Of a stretch of DNA of 64,000 nucleotides, positions 26,154 through 35,319 are shown one piece after another; within the stretch, counting starts at the first letter, position 1, and the number at the start of each line of letters is the position of its first letter. Made by a program: the position numbers and the translations under genes. The notes beneath the pieces were generated by a model. The model did no database searches. It saw only the letters and a program-made list of their open reading frames with translations, and was not told the origin of the DNA. This stretch comes from Methanothrix harundinacea 6Ac (lineage in GTDB: Archaea > Halobacteriota > Methanosarcinia > Methanotrichales > Methanotrichaceae): the NCBI RefSeq assembly GCF_000235565.1, contig NC_017527.1, positions 744,001 through 808,000 of the forward strand, in the 5' to 3' direction.

Positions 26154-27671
26154 ATGAGGGCGATATGCGGGATGTGGATGGCACTCCTCGTCCTCCTGGC
26201 GCTGGAGGGGTCGGCCACCACCCTGGAGAGCGGCTTCGGCGAGGGGGATGAGGGATGGATCTCGGAGGGAGGCGGCCACGTGAGATGGCAGCGGTTCGGA
26301 GGCGATCCGGGCGGCTTTCTGGAGGGGGAGGGCGACGGCATCTGGAGCTATCGGTCGCCCCCATCCTGGGCTGGCGACTGGAGCCGGTACATCGGAGGGG
26401 TATTCAGCTACGATCTGAGGCTCATCGCCTCCGGCGGCGCCGAGCCCCCGGGGGTGGAGGTCAAGATCCTCTCCTCCGACGGGACGGTCCTCTCCTCTTC
26501 TCCTCCTCCCTCCGAGAGGTTCTGGACCCGGGAAGAGGTCGTCTTAAACGCCTCCAACTTCGGGGTCTCGGAGGCTGACCTGCGGAGGGTTATGAGGTCG
26601 GTGGCGGGGATCACCGTGGGGCCCCTCGGGTTTGAGGCGAGGACGACCCTGGGGCTCGACGACGTCGTCGTCGCCCCCCCCTCGGGGCTGGACCTGGCCA
26701 CGCCCTTCGACGACGGCGACGGGGGGTGGAGGCCCGAGGGGGACGTCTCCATCGCCTGGGTTGAGCGGGGCGGAAACGGCGGAGGCTTCCTCTCGGGCCG
26801 GGACCTCGGAGACGGCAGCACCTGGTACTTCGCCTCACCCCGGTCCTGGTCGGGGGACTGGACCCCTTACGTCGGCGGGTCGTTGAGCTTCGACCTGAAG
26901 GTGATCGACTCGGGGAAGGGTGGGCCTTACGAGGCGGATCTGGTGAGGATCGTCGGGGCCGACGGGTCGGTGGTCACCGTCCCCTCCTCCCCCTCCGGGC
27001 CGAACCCCGAGTCGGGATGGACCCGCCTCCGGGTCGACCTCACCCCCGCCGCCTTCGGGACGACGGAGGAGGCCTTCTGGAGGGTGATGAGGTCGGTGGA
27101 CCGGGTCGTCATCCGGGGCGAATACTCGGATAGGGGGGACGAGGAGGGGATCGACAACGTCGTCGTCTCACCGCCGGTGGCAACCGACCTCCTCAGCACC
27201 TTCGACCTCGGGGACGAGGGGTGGCGGGGAGGCCGAGACGTCGCCCTCACCTGGCGGGAGTCGGGAGGGGATCCGGGAGGCTATCTCCGGGGGGATGACC
27301 AGGGGTCGGGCCAGACCTGGTACTACGTCTCTCCCCCCTCCTGGGCGGGGGACTGGACCGGCTACATCGGGGGTACTCTCAGCTTCGAGATCGTCGAGAT
27401 CGACTCGGGGAACGGCAGCTCCACCTTTGGGGACGTGGTCCGGATATACGGCAAAGACGGGTCCTACCTCTCCTGGTCGTGCGACCCCCCCGGGAAGAGC
27501 TGGACCCGCCGGCAGGTATCCCTCGTCCCTTCGAGCTTCAGGGCTGTGGGTAAAAGCTTCGAGGGGGTGATGGAGGAGGTCTCGGAGGTCTGGATCCGGG
27601 GGGAGTACAGCAACATGAGGGACGTCGGCGGACTAGACAACGTCCTGGTGACCCTGGGGCCGGGGGGGTAG
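26154..27671 (+). CDS. Exported protein with three laminin-B-like repeats
   Basis: About 505 residues with a signal peptide (MRAICGMWMALLVLLALEGSA). Three repeats of about 160 residues follow. Each begins with F-x-x-G-D-x-G-W, continues through the G-G-x-x-G-G/F-L/Y-x-G block, then W-Y/S-x-x-S/A-P-x-S-W-x-G-D-W and Y-x-G-G-x-L-S-F-D/E, and ends with V-V-V-x-P. This is the pattern of the laminin IV (laminin B) domain, found in animal basement membranes and in some microbial surface proteins. ATG 26154 is used because GGAGGGAGG precedes it and a TATTATACT box at 26110 fits; ATG 26124 is inside the promoter. Probably an extracellular carbohydrate- or protein-binding protein. Confidence 0.75.
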   Translation: MRAICGMWMALLVLLALEGSATTLESGFGEGDEGWISEGGGHVRWQRFGGDPGGFLEGEGDGIWSYRSPPSWAGDWSRYIGGVFSYDLRLIASGGAEPPGVEVKILSSDGTVLSSSPPPSERFWTREEVVLNASNFGVSEADLRRVMRSVAGITVGPLGFEARTTLGLDDVVVAPPSGLDLATPFDDGDGGWRPEGDVSIAWVERGGNGGGFLSGRDLGDGSTWYFASPRSWSGDWTPYVGGSLSFDLKVIDSGKGGPYEADLVRIVGADGSVVTVPSSPSGPNPESGWTRLRVDLTPAAFGTTEEAFWRVMRSVDRVVIRGEYSDRGDEEGIDNVVVSPPVATDLLSTFDLGDEGWRGGRDVALTWRESGGDPGGYLRGDDQGSGQTWYYVSPPSWAGDWTGYIGGTLSFEIVEIDSGNGSSTFGDVVRIYGKDGSYLSWSCDPPGKSWTRRQVSLVPSSFRAVGKSFEGVMEEVSEVWIRGEYSNMRDVGGLDNVLVTLGPGG

Positions 27672-27757
27672 GCTCCGGTTTTTCCCTCCAGGCCGCCGCC
27701 CCAACCGCCGCCCCCATCCGCAAAGTTTTTGGCAGATCCCGGAGAGATATATCCGGC

Positions 27758-29803
27758 ATGAAGGGCATTTTCCGGCGGTCAGCCCCGGGGCTGATCTATG
27801 CAACTTTTGTTCTTTTGATGCTGGCGACCTTGGGATATTCTCAGATGGATCCCAACGAGCCGAATAGCGAGCTTGGAAGCGCCACATGGATCAGCCCAGG
27901 GGTTTCCGCCGCGGGGACCATAAACCCGGCGGGGGACGTGGACTTCTTCGGCTTTGAGGTCGAAAGCCCAGGGGTCCTGGAGGTGAAGTTGAACGCCCTT
28001 CCCCACGATATGAGAGCGAGGATAGACCTCTACGGCAAGAACTTCAACTTCATCACCAGGAAAGACGCCTCAAACCCCGGAGACCTGGTGGCCCTCACCC
28101 TCGATCTGGCAAGCCCGGGCCGGTACTACTTCGGGATCGTCGACCTGGCGGGCAAGTCCCACGATACCGGGTACTCCTTCGATCTTTCCTTTGGGCCCGT
28201 CGTAGACGTAAACGAGCCGAACGGCGAGGCTGGCGACGCCAAGTCAGTCGGATTCGGCGATCTCATCTTGGGATACATCTTCCCGAAGGGGGACGCGGAT
28301 ATCTACAAGCTCAATGTAACCGGCTCCGGGATCCTGGAGGTGAAGGCCGAGTCCGTCCCCGAGGGGATGAAGACGAGGATCGACCTCTACGGCAAGAACT
28401 TCAACTTCATCACCAGGGTCGATGCATCGAACCCCGGAGATCTGGTGACCCTGAAGCACGACGTGGTCAATCCTTATAGCTGGTATCCGGTAAGTTACTA
28501 CGTCGGGATCACTGACCTCTCGGGAGGCTCCTACCACGTCCCCTACACCTTCAAGGCGGACTTTGAGCCGGTCATCGACGAGAACGAGCCGAACGGCGAG
28601 ATCGGGGATGCGGTGGCCATCGCCTTCGGCGATCAGATAGAGGGGTACATCTTCTCCAAGGGGGACGTAGACTTCTTCAAGTTTGAGGCGCCGAGCCCCG
28701 GAATCCTGGAGGTTAAGACGGCATCCGTCCCCGAGGAGATGAGGACGAGGATCGACCTCTACGGCAAGAGCTTCAACTTCATCACCAGGATTGACGCCTC
28801 AAACCCCGGGGATAAGACGACCCTCAGGTTTGATGTGAAGAGCCCGGGAGTTTACCACATCGGGGTCGTCGACCTGGCGGGCAGATCCCATAAGGTCCCT
28901 TACAGCTTCGCCGCCTCCTTCGAGCCGGTGGTGGACGATAACGAGCCGAAGAGCGAGATAGGGGACGCCGCCCCCATCAGCCCCGGCGAGGCTGTCGGAG
29001 GGGTCATCTTCCCGGCGGGGGACGTCGACTTCTACAAGATATGGGCCGACAGCCCCGGCGACCTGGAGGTGATGCTCGAATCCGTCCCCGATGAGATGAG
29101 GGCGAGGATCGACCTCTACGGCAAGAACTTCAACTTCATCACGAGAGCGGACGCCTCAAACCCCGGCGACCTGGCGACCCTCAAATATGGGGCTCCCGGA
29201 CCAGGCTGGTACTACATCGGGATCGTCGACCTGGCGGGCAGGTCCCACAGCACCGGCTACTCCTTCCGGGCCGTCGGCGGAGGCCTTGGGGGGAGCGGTT
29301 CCGGCCCTCAGGAGGGGGGAGCCGTCGGGACCAAGGCCGGAGGGGTGAAGGTGGTATCTGATGGTACCGCCAATGGGACGGCGACTTCGTATCGAGAGGC
29401 GACCCTCACCCATTCGGGGTTCGACTTCTCGTTGGGTGAAACCGGCGAATATCCCACCTTCGACGGCGAGATCATAACCTGGCAGCCCAGCGCTGAAGAC
29501 CATCCGGATTATCCTCGCGACGCCGGCTACCTCTGGTGGAGGAACACCCACCTCGACGACCAGAACCGGGTCAGCCAGACCAGGGATATGGGGTCGGTCG
29601 ATCTGGAGGCGGTGCGAACCGTCCCTGCGGAATGGGACAGATCTCCCCTGATACCCCCTCTCCTGGAAGGGCATACCATCGTCGCCAGGTGCAATGACGG
29701 CTACGTCAAGTTCCAGGTGATATCGGTGGATCCCGAAGCCGAGTCGGTCGTCGTCAGGTATTTCCACTCCCCTGATGCCACCTTCGACGATGGCGCGAGC
29801 TGA
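27758..29803 (+). CDS. Exported protein with four PPC-like tandem repeats
   Basis: 681 residues with a signal peptide (LIYATFVLLMLATLGYS). Four repeats follow, each starting D-x-N-E-P-N/K-x-E and containing GDVDFFGFEV-type strands, then RIDLYGKNFNFITR and DASNPGD, then Y-x-G-I/V-V/T-D-L. This matches the pre-peptidase C-terminal (PPC) beta-sandwich often attached to secreted proteases. The repeat units at DNA level are spaced 357, 372 and 357 bases. A separate 160-residue C-terminal domain (after a Gly-rich linker near residue 510) contains AGYLWWRNTHLDDQNRVSQ and an FQVISVDPEAESVVVRYF sandwich; I do not recognise it. No protease domain is present. GGAGAG lies about 12 bases before the ATG. 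Probably a surface or matrix protein. Confidence 0.75.
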   Translation: MKGIFRRSAPGLIYATFVLLMLATLGYSQMDPNEPNSELGSATWISPGVSAAGTINPAGDVDFFGFEVESPGVLEVKLNALPHDMRARIDLYGKNFNFITRKDASNPGDLVALTLDLASPGRYYFGIVDLAGKSHDTGYSFDLSFGPVVDVNEPNGEAGDAKSVGFGDLILGYIFPKGDADIYKLNVTGSGILEVKAESVPEGMKTRIDLYGKNFNFITRVDASNPGDLVTLKHDVVNPYSWYPVSYYVGITDLSGGSYHVPYTFKADFEPVIDENEPNGEIGDAVAIAFGDQIEGYIFSKGDVDFFKFEAPSPGILEVKTASVPEEMRTRIDLYGKSFNFITRIDASNPGDKTTLRFDVKSPGVYHIGVVDLAGRSHKVPYSFAASFEPVVDDNEPKSEIGDAAPISPGEAVGGVIFPAGDVDFYKIWADSPGDLEVMLESVPDEMRARIDLYGKNFNFITRADASNPGDLATLKYGAPGPGWYYIGIVDLAGRSHSTGYSFRAVGGGLGGSGSGPQEGGAVGTKAGGVKVVSDGTANGTATSYREATLTHSGFDFSLGETGEYPTFDGEIITWQPSAEDHPDYPRDAGYLWWRNTHLDDQNRVSQTRDMGSVDLEAVRTVPAEWDRSPLIPPLLEGHTIVARCNDGYVKFQVISVDPEAESVVVRYFHSPDATFDDGAS

Positions 29804-29881
29804 GGGGACCGATAAAAGGCCTCGGTTTGATGCCGGGGCCGAGCCGGGGAGGAGAGATCTTCATCGGGAGATGGGGCGGAT

Positions 29882-31321
29882 ATGAGAGATGAGGTGCTGG
29901 AGAGGGCGGAGCTGAAGGAGGTGAGGGGGGTGAAGATCCTCCGCCTCGCCGGGAGCCCCTACGAGATGGGCTACCAGCACGGACGGCTGCTGGCCGAGGA
30001 TATCGATCTCATGGTCGATACGACGCTAGCGGCCACCGCCGCCTACGTCGCCCTCCAGACCGGATCGGAGCTGGAGCGGGCGGAGGAGATGCTCTGGATC
30101 GGCCAGAGGCGGGCGGAGCCGTTTCTTCCCCGCTTCTTGAGGGAGGAGATGGCGGGGATCGCTGACGGCGTCCGGGATGCCGGGGGTAAGGCGACCCTCG
30201 AGGAGATCCTCCTATGGAACACCAACTACGACCAGTGGTGCATCTACTGCCATCCTCACTATTGGAACTGCGAAGGCGACGTCGGTGAAGACGGGGGCGT
30301 GGAGGGATCCACGCCAGCAGCCTCTCCGCCCCCGGCGCCTCCTGCAGGGGGGTGCAGCAGCTTCTCCGCCTGGGGCGAGGCCGCCGGGGGCGAGGGCGAG
30401 CTGATCTTCGGGAAGAACGAGGACAACTTCAACATGCCAGGCCAGCTCGACCGTCGGATGATGGTGGTCGCCGCCCCCGACGACGGCTTCGGCCACGCCT
30501 TCATGACCTACCCCGGGATGATCGGCCTCGACGGGGGCGTCAACGAGGCGGGCTTCGAGATGATGACCCAGCTCAATTCGATGCGCCACGAGTCGATGGC
30601 GGGATGCGGCATCGCCGTCTTCACCCGCCTCCTCCTCGCTCACGCGAGGAGCGTCGAGGAAGCCATCAATATATTCCGGGACCATCCCCGCTGTGCGGGG
30701 ATCGCCTACCACGTCGCCGACGCCGGGGCGAGGGAGGCGGCGGTCGTCGAGACCTCTTCAAAGAGGGTGGCCGTCCGCCGTCCCCCGGAGGGGGTCGACG
30801 CTCTCTGGCAGACGAACCACTCCAACTGCTATCCGGGCTGGATGGGCTACTGTGGCTACAACATGGTGAGAGATCAGGCCCCCGTCAACGATCTCCTCGA
30901 CGTATCCTCCGTCGAGAGCTGGCAGAAGAGCCTAAAGGACCCCTACAACTTCTCCGTCCAGGCCCCCAGCAGGTTTGAGAGGTACAGCCAGCTTATCCAC
31001 GAGCACTACGGGAAGATAACCCCTGAGGTGGCCGTAAAGATCCTCAGCGACCGCTACGACCCCTACACCAGGATGACCAGGCCGGTGGGATTTCCCTCCT
31101 GGACCAATAACATCCTCTGCACCATCTCCGCCCTCTACCCCGACTTCGCCTACCGGGCGAAGGAGCCGGTGGGGTCCTTCAAGGCCCACATCGCCAACAT
31201 GTGGTCCCTCGTCTCCCGCCCCGCGAGCGGGGACCTGTGGCTCGCCATCCGGGGCTTTCCCGCCCAGGAGGGAGGCTACGAGCACTTCAACCTCCACGAC
31301 CTCCTGGAGGAGATCCGCTGA
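29882..31321 (+). CDS. Peptidase C45 / acyl-CoA:6-APA acyltransferase-like Ntn hydrolase
   Basis: 479 residues. The N-terminal LRLAGSPYEMGYQHGRLLAEDI is the conserved opening of the C45 family. GGCSSFSAWG (about residue 158) supplies the nucleophile: autocleavage before the Cys would expose it as the N-terminal nucleophile. Later FGKNEDNF, the family's R/K-N-x-D motif, and LDGGVNEAGFEMM are also conserved. Members hydrolyse or transfer amide-linked acyl groups. A low-complexity Ser-Pro-Ala-Gly stretch sits just before the nucleophile, so the propeptide end is unusually flexible. No signal peptide. ATG 29882 follows GGAGATGGGGCGG. Substrate unknown. Confidence 0.82.
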   Translation: MRDEVLERAELKEVRGVKILRLAGSPYEMGYQHGRLLAEDIDLMVDTTLAATAAYVALQTGSELERAEEMLWIGQRRAEPFLPRFLREEMAGIADGVRDAGGKATLEEILLWNTNYDQWCIYCHPHYWNCEGDVGEDGGVEGSTPAASPPPAPPAGGCSSFSAWGEAAGGEGELIFGKNEDNFNMPGQLDRRMMVVAAPDDGFGHAFMTYPGMIGLDGGVNEAGFEMMTQLNSMRHESMAGCGIAVFTRLLLAHARSVEEAINIFRDHPRCAGIAYHVADAGAREAAVVETSSKRVAVRRPPEGVDALWQTNHSNCYPGWMGYCGYNMVRDQAPVNDLLDVSSVESWQKSLKDPYNFSVQAPSRFERYSQLIHEHYGKITPEVAVKILSDRYDPYTRMTRPVGFPSWTNNILCTISALYPDFAYRAKEPVGSFKAHIANMWSLVSRPASGDLWLAIRGFPAQEGGYEHFNLHDLLEEIR

Positions 31322-31374
31322 CCTGGGACCGGCAGGGAAAGGGATTTATTACCTTTTGGAGGGCGATTCCGGGC

Positions 31375-32334
31375 ATGAGCTCCACTCGCAGGCCTCCTTC
31401 ACCGCCCAAGGCCGGAGCCGGCGTCGCCGCCGCCACCTTGGCCCTCCTTTCCCTTCTTCTTCTTCTTCTTCTTCTATCGGCCCCTCCGGCGGCCGTCGGG
31501 ATGATGGACGGGGATGAGCCCTCTTCAGCCGGAGGAAACGTCACGGTGGGCGAGATCAGATTGTATTACGAGATCCACGGCGAGGGTGAGCCCCTCCTCC
31601 TGATCATGGGCCTCGGCGGCCACATCCTCGACTGGGGGTGGGTCCTCCCCGAGAGGCTCGCCGAGGGCCGCTCCGTGATCGCCTTCGACAACCGGGGAGC
31701 AGGCCGCAGCGAGCAGCCCCCCGGCCCCTATTCCATCGAGGAGATGGCCGACGACACCGTAGGCCTCCTGGACGCCCTCGGGATCGAGCAGACGGACGTC
31801 TTCGGCGTCTCCATGGGCGGTATGATCGCCCAGGAGATGGCCGCCCGCCATCCGGACCGGATCGGCCGTTTGATCCTCGGCGCCACCAGCCCCGGGGGCG
31901 CAGCCTCGGTCAGCGCGCCCCCGGAAGTCCAGGCATACCTGGAGCCGCGGCTCGACCTGACGCTCCACGAGGCGCTCTGGTGGTCCGCCCCCGCTGGGTA
32001 TCCCCAAGAGTTCATCGACTCTCACCCTGAGATCGTCGAGCGGAAGGTCCAGGCGAATATGGCCCACCCGAGCAGCCTTGCAGCCTACGAAGCGCAGCTA
32101 GCAGCCTACCGGGCCTTCGAGATAGGCGACCGGATATCCGAGATCCGCGCCCCGACGCTGGTCATGGCCGGCGACTCCGACGTCCTGATCCCGCCGGAGA
32201 ACGGTTTGATTCTGGCAGAGAAGATCCCCGGCGCGGAGTTCCGCGAGATCGAGGGGGCGGGGCATCTATTCTGGATCAGCCATCCGGAGGAGACGGTGGC
32301 GGCGGTGGTGGAGTTTCTGGAGGGGGGAGGATAA
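31375..32334 (+). CDS. Exported alpha/beta hydrolase
   Basis: About 319 residues. A long signal or anchor (AAATLALLSLLLLLLLLSA) follows a Pro/Arg-rich N terminus. The catalytic core shows LLLIMGLGGHILDW (oxyanion region), FDNRGAGRSEQP, the nucleophile elbow GVSMGGMIAQ, the acid AGDSDVLIPP and the base GAGHLFW, so the Ser-Asp-His triad is complete. ATG 31375 is chosen for GGAGGG 11 bases upstream and a TTTATTA box about 25 bases before that; the frame is open further upstream into the previous gene but without signals. The fold resembles 3-oxoadipate enol-lactonase-like hydrolases; the substrate cannot be deduced. Confidence 0.85.
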   Translation: MSSTRRPPSPPKAGAGVAAATLALLSLLLLLLLLSAPPAAVGMMDGDEPSSAGGNVTVGEIRLYYEIHGEGEPLLLIMGLGGHILDWGWVLPERLAEGRSVIAFDNRGAGRSEQPPGPYSIEEMADDTVGLLDALGIEQTDVFGVSMGGMIAQEMAARHPDRIGRLILGATSPGGAASVSAPPEVQAYLEPRLDLTLHEALWWSAPAGYPQEFIDSHPEIVERKVQANMAHPSSLAAYEAQLAAYRAFEIGDRISEIRAPTLVMAGDSDVLIPPENGLILAEKIPGAEFREIEGAGHLFWISHPEETVAAVVEFLEGGG

Positions 32335-32684
32335 GGGTATGAGTATACTAAAATAATATTTATATATAAACATTCTTGACCAGAATTGTCGAATCAATCG
32401 GGTGCCTTCGCCGACCTCGCTCCTCAGCCACTGGAGCTCCCTCCTCTCCCGCGCCTCCGAATGATCACGCTGTGGTCGCGCAGAGCATCGGAGACGACCG
32501 TAAGGAAAGTCTTTTTATCCGAAGCCCCTGGATATAAGGAGAGATCGATCGGTTTGGCCCCGATGAGGCCGAAGTTATAAGGGAGTCCCTCGGCCTGATT
32601 TTTTGGGCATCGATGACAGGAATGGAGCTGATCGGCAAGCTATACATGAGCGTGATCGGGCGAGAGTAGAAGGGGGTTATTTTC
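32335..32684. other. Intergenic leader region of the second C25 gene
   Basis: 350 bases without a gene. The first 40 bases are very AT-rich (32340-32376). CTTTTTATCC at 32511-32520 is a plausible TATA box, predicting RNA from about 32540. The predicted leader of about 145 nt contains the hairpin with T-run listed separately and the site GAAGGGGG before ATG 32685. Confidence 0.5.
32566..32604 (+). terminator. Hairpin plus T-run in the leader of the C25 gene (possible attenuator)
   Basis: AGGCCGA (32566-32572) pairs with TCGGCCT (32590-32596), and six T follow at 32599-32604. Upstream GGCC at about 32555 could instead pair with the GGCC of the first arm, giving a competing stem. It may end transcription from upstream or regulate the protease gene. 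Confidence 0.5.
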
Positions 32685-34838
32685 ATGCCAGGTGCTTCTA
32701 AAGGAGTTCAGGGTTCCAGGGACGGCGGGCGGACGCCCCGAAGGGCGGCCACCGGGGTCCGTCTCGCCATCGGTGGCGTCATCGGGATCATATTCCTACT
32801 GAGCCTCATCGGCCTATCGGCCCCGGCGGCCCCGGATGGCGGGGGGCCGTCCCCGGCAGGACCAGAACCGCCATCGGATTCGGATCTGCCGGGAGGGACG
32901 GTCCGGATGGTCCTGGAGGCGGGGGAGCTCTCCATCGCCAAAGGCGGGGAGGGGTTCGACGTGGTGGCGATGGAGGGCTTCGCCTCCACCACCTCCCCGG
33001 GGGACCCCCTCCTCCTTCACCGGGTCTACAACATCCTCGTCCCCCCCGAGGCGATCGGGGAGGATCTCACGATGAAGGTCGTCTCCCAGGACGTCGAGAT
33101 CCTGGAGGGGACGTATGAGATCGGGCCGGTGGGACCCCTCGCCCCTGCCCTCGCCGGCGACGAATTTGGTGGGGTGGCCTGGGCCGAGTACTGGGGCCTG
33201 GGAAAGACGATATCCGACGGGAGGAACCTCGCCGTTTACGAGAGGGATGCGAACTACCCGGAGCCCTTCGCCGTCCTCCTCCCCTACTCCGAGATGAGGA
33301 AGTGGAAGTTTGCCCGGGTCGACTTCTTCCCCCTCCAGTACAACCCGGTATCAAAGAGGCTCACCCTGATCAAGAGCTGCGTCGTCGAGATCAGCTATCG
33401 GTCCTCCCCCGAGCCCTTGGATGAGGCCTCCGCGGCGGACTTGGTCATGGACGAGGTCGCCCCCCAGATCTTCGACAACTACGAAGAAGGGAGGCTCTGG
33501 TACCTCGGGGCCGAGGGTGACCGGCTCGATTCGCGGGCGGAAGGGGCTTACGATTACGTCATCATCACCACCAGCGCCATCGTCGCTGGGAGCGGAAAGC
33601 TCGCCGACTTCATCGCTCACAAGGAGAGGATAGGATACCGGGTCCTGGTGGTCACCGAGAGCGACTTTCTGCCCCTGACGGGCCAGGCCCCGAACAACAG
33701 GGCGGAGAGGATCCGCCAGTGGCTGAAGAACAACTACGCCTCCCTGGGGATAAAGTACGTCCTCCTGATAGGCGATCCCCGGCCCTTCGAGAGCGGCGAG
33801 GGGGAGATCCCCATGAAGATGTGCTGGCCGAGGTATGCCGAGACTACCTATAAGGAGGCGCCCACCGACTACTTCTATGCCGACCTCACCGGCAACTGGG
33901 ACAAGAACGGCGACGGGATCTACGGCCAGTGGGGGTCTAAGAAGGACTATCCCGTCGCCGGAGGCGTCGACTTCACCCCCGAGGTCTACGTCGGCAGGAT
34001 CCCCGTATATGACGCCGATTATCCCGCCCTCGACAGCATCCTCGAGAAGACCATCCGCTACGAGCTCTCCGCCGGCACCGACTGGCGGAGGTCCGCCCTC
34101 CTCCCCATGGCCTTCAGCGACTCCGTAACCGACGGGGCCCGCCTCAGCGAGCAGATGAGGGACGATTATCTCAACCCCGGAGGCTACTCATCCTGGCGGA
34201 TGTATCAGCAGGGGACGGTCGGGTCGTGTGCAGACTCCAAGTATGATAGCGAGGAGGAGCTTCACGGAGGGACGGTGGTCAGAGACCGGTGGTCCGCCGG
34301 CGACTACGGAATAGTCTGCTGGTGGGCCCACGGGAGCCCGACTTCGGCGTCCATAGGCTATTCCGGATGCAGTGGCGGCCTCCTCTTCGATAGCTCCTAC
34401 GCCGCCAGCCTCGACGACGCCCACCCCTCCTTCACCTATCAGTGCTCCTGTCTCAACGCCCAGCCTGAGACTACCGATAACCTCGCCTACTCCATCCTGA
34501 AGAACGGCGGGATCGGGACGATCTCGGCGACGAGGGTCTCCTGGTACTACGTAAATCAGTTATATGGCAACTTCGATGGGAGCCCCTCAAACTCGGGGCT
34601 CGGCTACGAGTACGTGAACAGGCTGGTCGATGAGCTTGCCGCCGGCGACGCCCTATACCAGGCGAAAGGGACCGTCTACCCGGGGACCTACAGCGAGACG
34701 ACGATGAACTGGTACGTCATGAACCTCTACGGCGACCCCTCGGTCTCCCTCAAGAACCCCCCCGTCCCCCCCGTCCCCCCCGAGCCGGAGGTGACCGCCG
34801 TCCAGAAGAGGATGGGGATCTGGCAGCGACCCCGATAG
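32685..34838 (+). CDS. Exported gingipain-like (peptidase C25) cysteine protease
   Basis: 717 residues. A cytoplasmic basic N terminus is followed by a membrane segment (VRLAIGGVIGIIFLLSLIGL, residues 26-45) and a Pro/Gly-rich linker. A C25 propeptide-like beta region follows (residues 70-260). The core begins DYVIITTSAIV and continues IKYVLLIGDPRPF, PTDYFYADLTGNWD and PEVYVGRIPV. The catalytic His549 lies in WWAHGSP, and Cys589 in CSCLNAQPE (Cys587 adjacent) fits the gingipain A-C-V-N-G site. The protein ends shortly after SVSLKNPPVPPVPP, with no adhesin domain. GAAGGGGG lies ten bases before the ATG. It differs from the 5108-8983 homologue in having membrane targeting and no CxxC repeats. 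Confidence 0.83.
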   Translation: MPGASKGVQGSRDGGRTPRRAATGVRLAIGGVIGIIFLLSLIGLSAPAAPDGGGPSPAGPEPPSDSDLPGGTVRMVLEAGELSIAKGGEGFDVVAMEGFASTTSPGDPLLLHRVYNILVPPEAIGEDLTMKVVSQDVEILEGTYEIGPVGPLAPALAGDEFGGVAWAEYWGLGKTISDGRNLAVYERDANYPEPFAVLLPYSEMRKWKFARVDFFPLQYNPVSKRLTLIKSCVVEISYRSSPEPLDEASAADLVMDEVAPQIFDNYEEGRLWYLGAEGDRLDSRAEGAYDYVIITTSAIVAGSGKLADFIAHKERIGYRVLVVTESDFLPLTGQAPNNRAERIRQWLKNNYASLGIKYVLLIGDPRPFESGEGEIPMKMCWPRYAETTYKEAPTDYFYADLTGNWDKNGDGIYGQWGSKKDYPVAGGVDFTPEVYVGRIPVYDADYPALDSILEKTIRYELSAGTDWRRSALLPMAFSDSVTDGARLSEQMRDDYLNPGGYSSWRMYQQGTVGSCADSKYDSEEELHGGTVVRDRWSAGDYGIVCWWAHGSPTSASIGYSGCSGGLLFDSSYAASLDDAHPSFTYQCSCLNAQPETTDNLAYSILKNGGIGTISATRVSWYYVNQLYGNFDGSPSNSGLGYEYVNRLVDELAAGDALYQAKGTVYPGTYSETTMNWYVMNLYGDPSVSLKNPPVPPVPPEPEVTAVQKRMGIWQRPR

Positions 34839-34967
34839 GCGGATAGACGGCTGAATCCCTCACAGAGATTCTTGGTCCAGGTGGAGGAGGATTAAAAGAG
34901 ATCGGATCTGCTCAAGAGATGGAACTAAAAAGGAAAGGAGGATGGAGGGAGGTGGGAAGGTTGGCCT

Positions 34968-35303
<336 letters not shown>

Positions 35304-35319
35304 TCACCACCTCTCGCCG

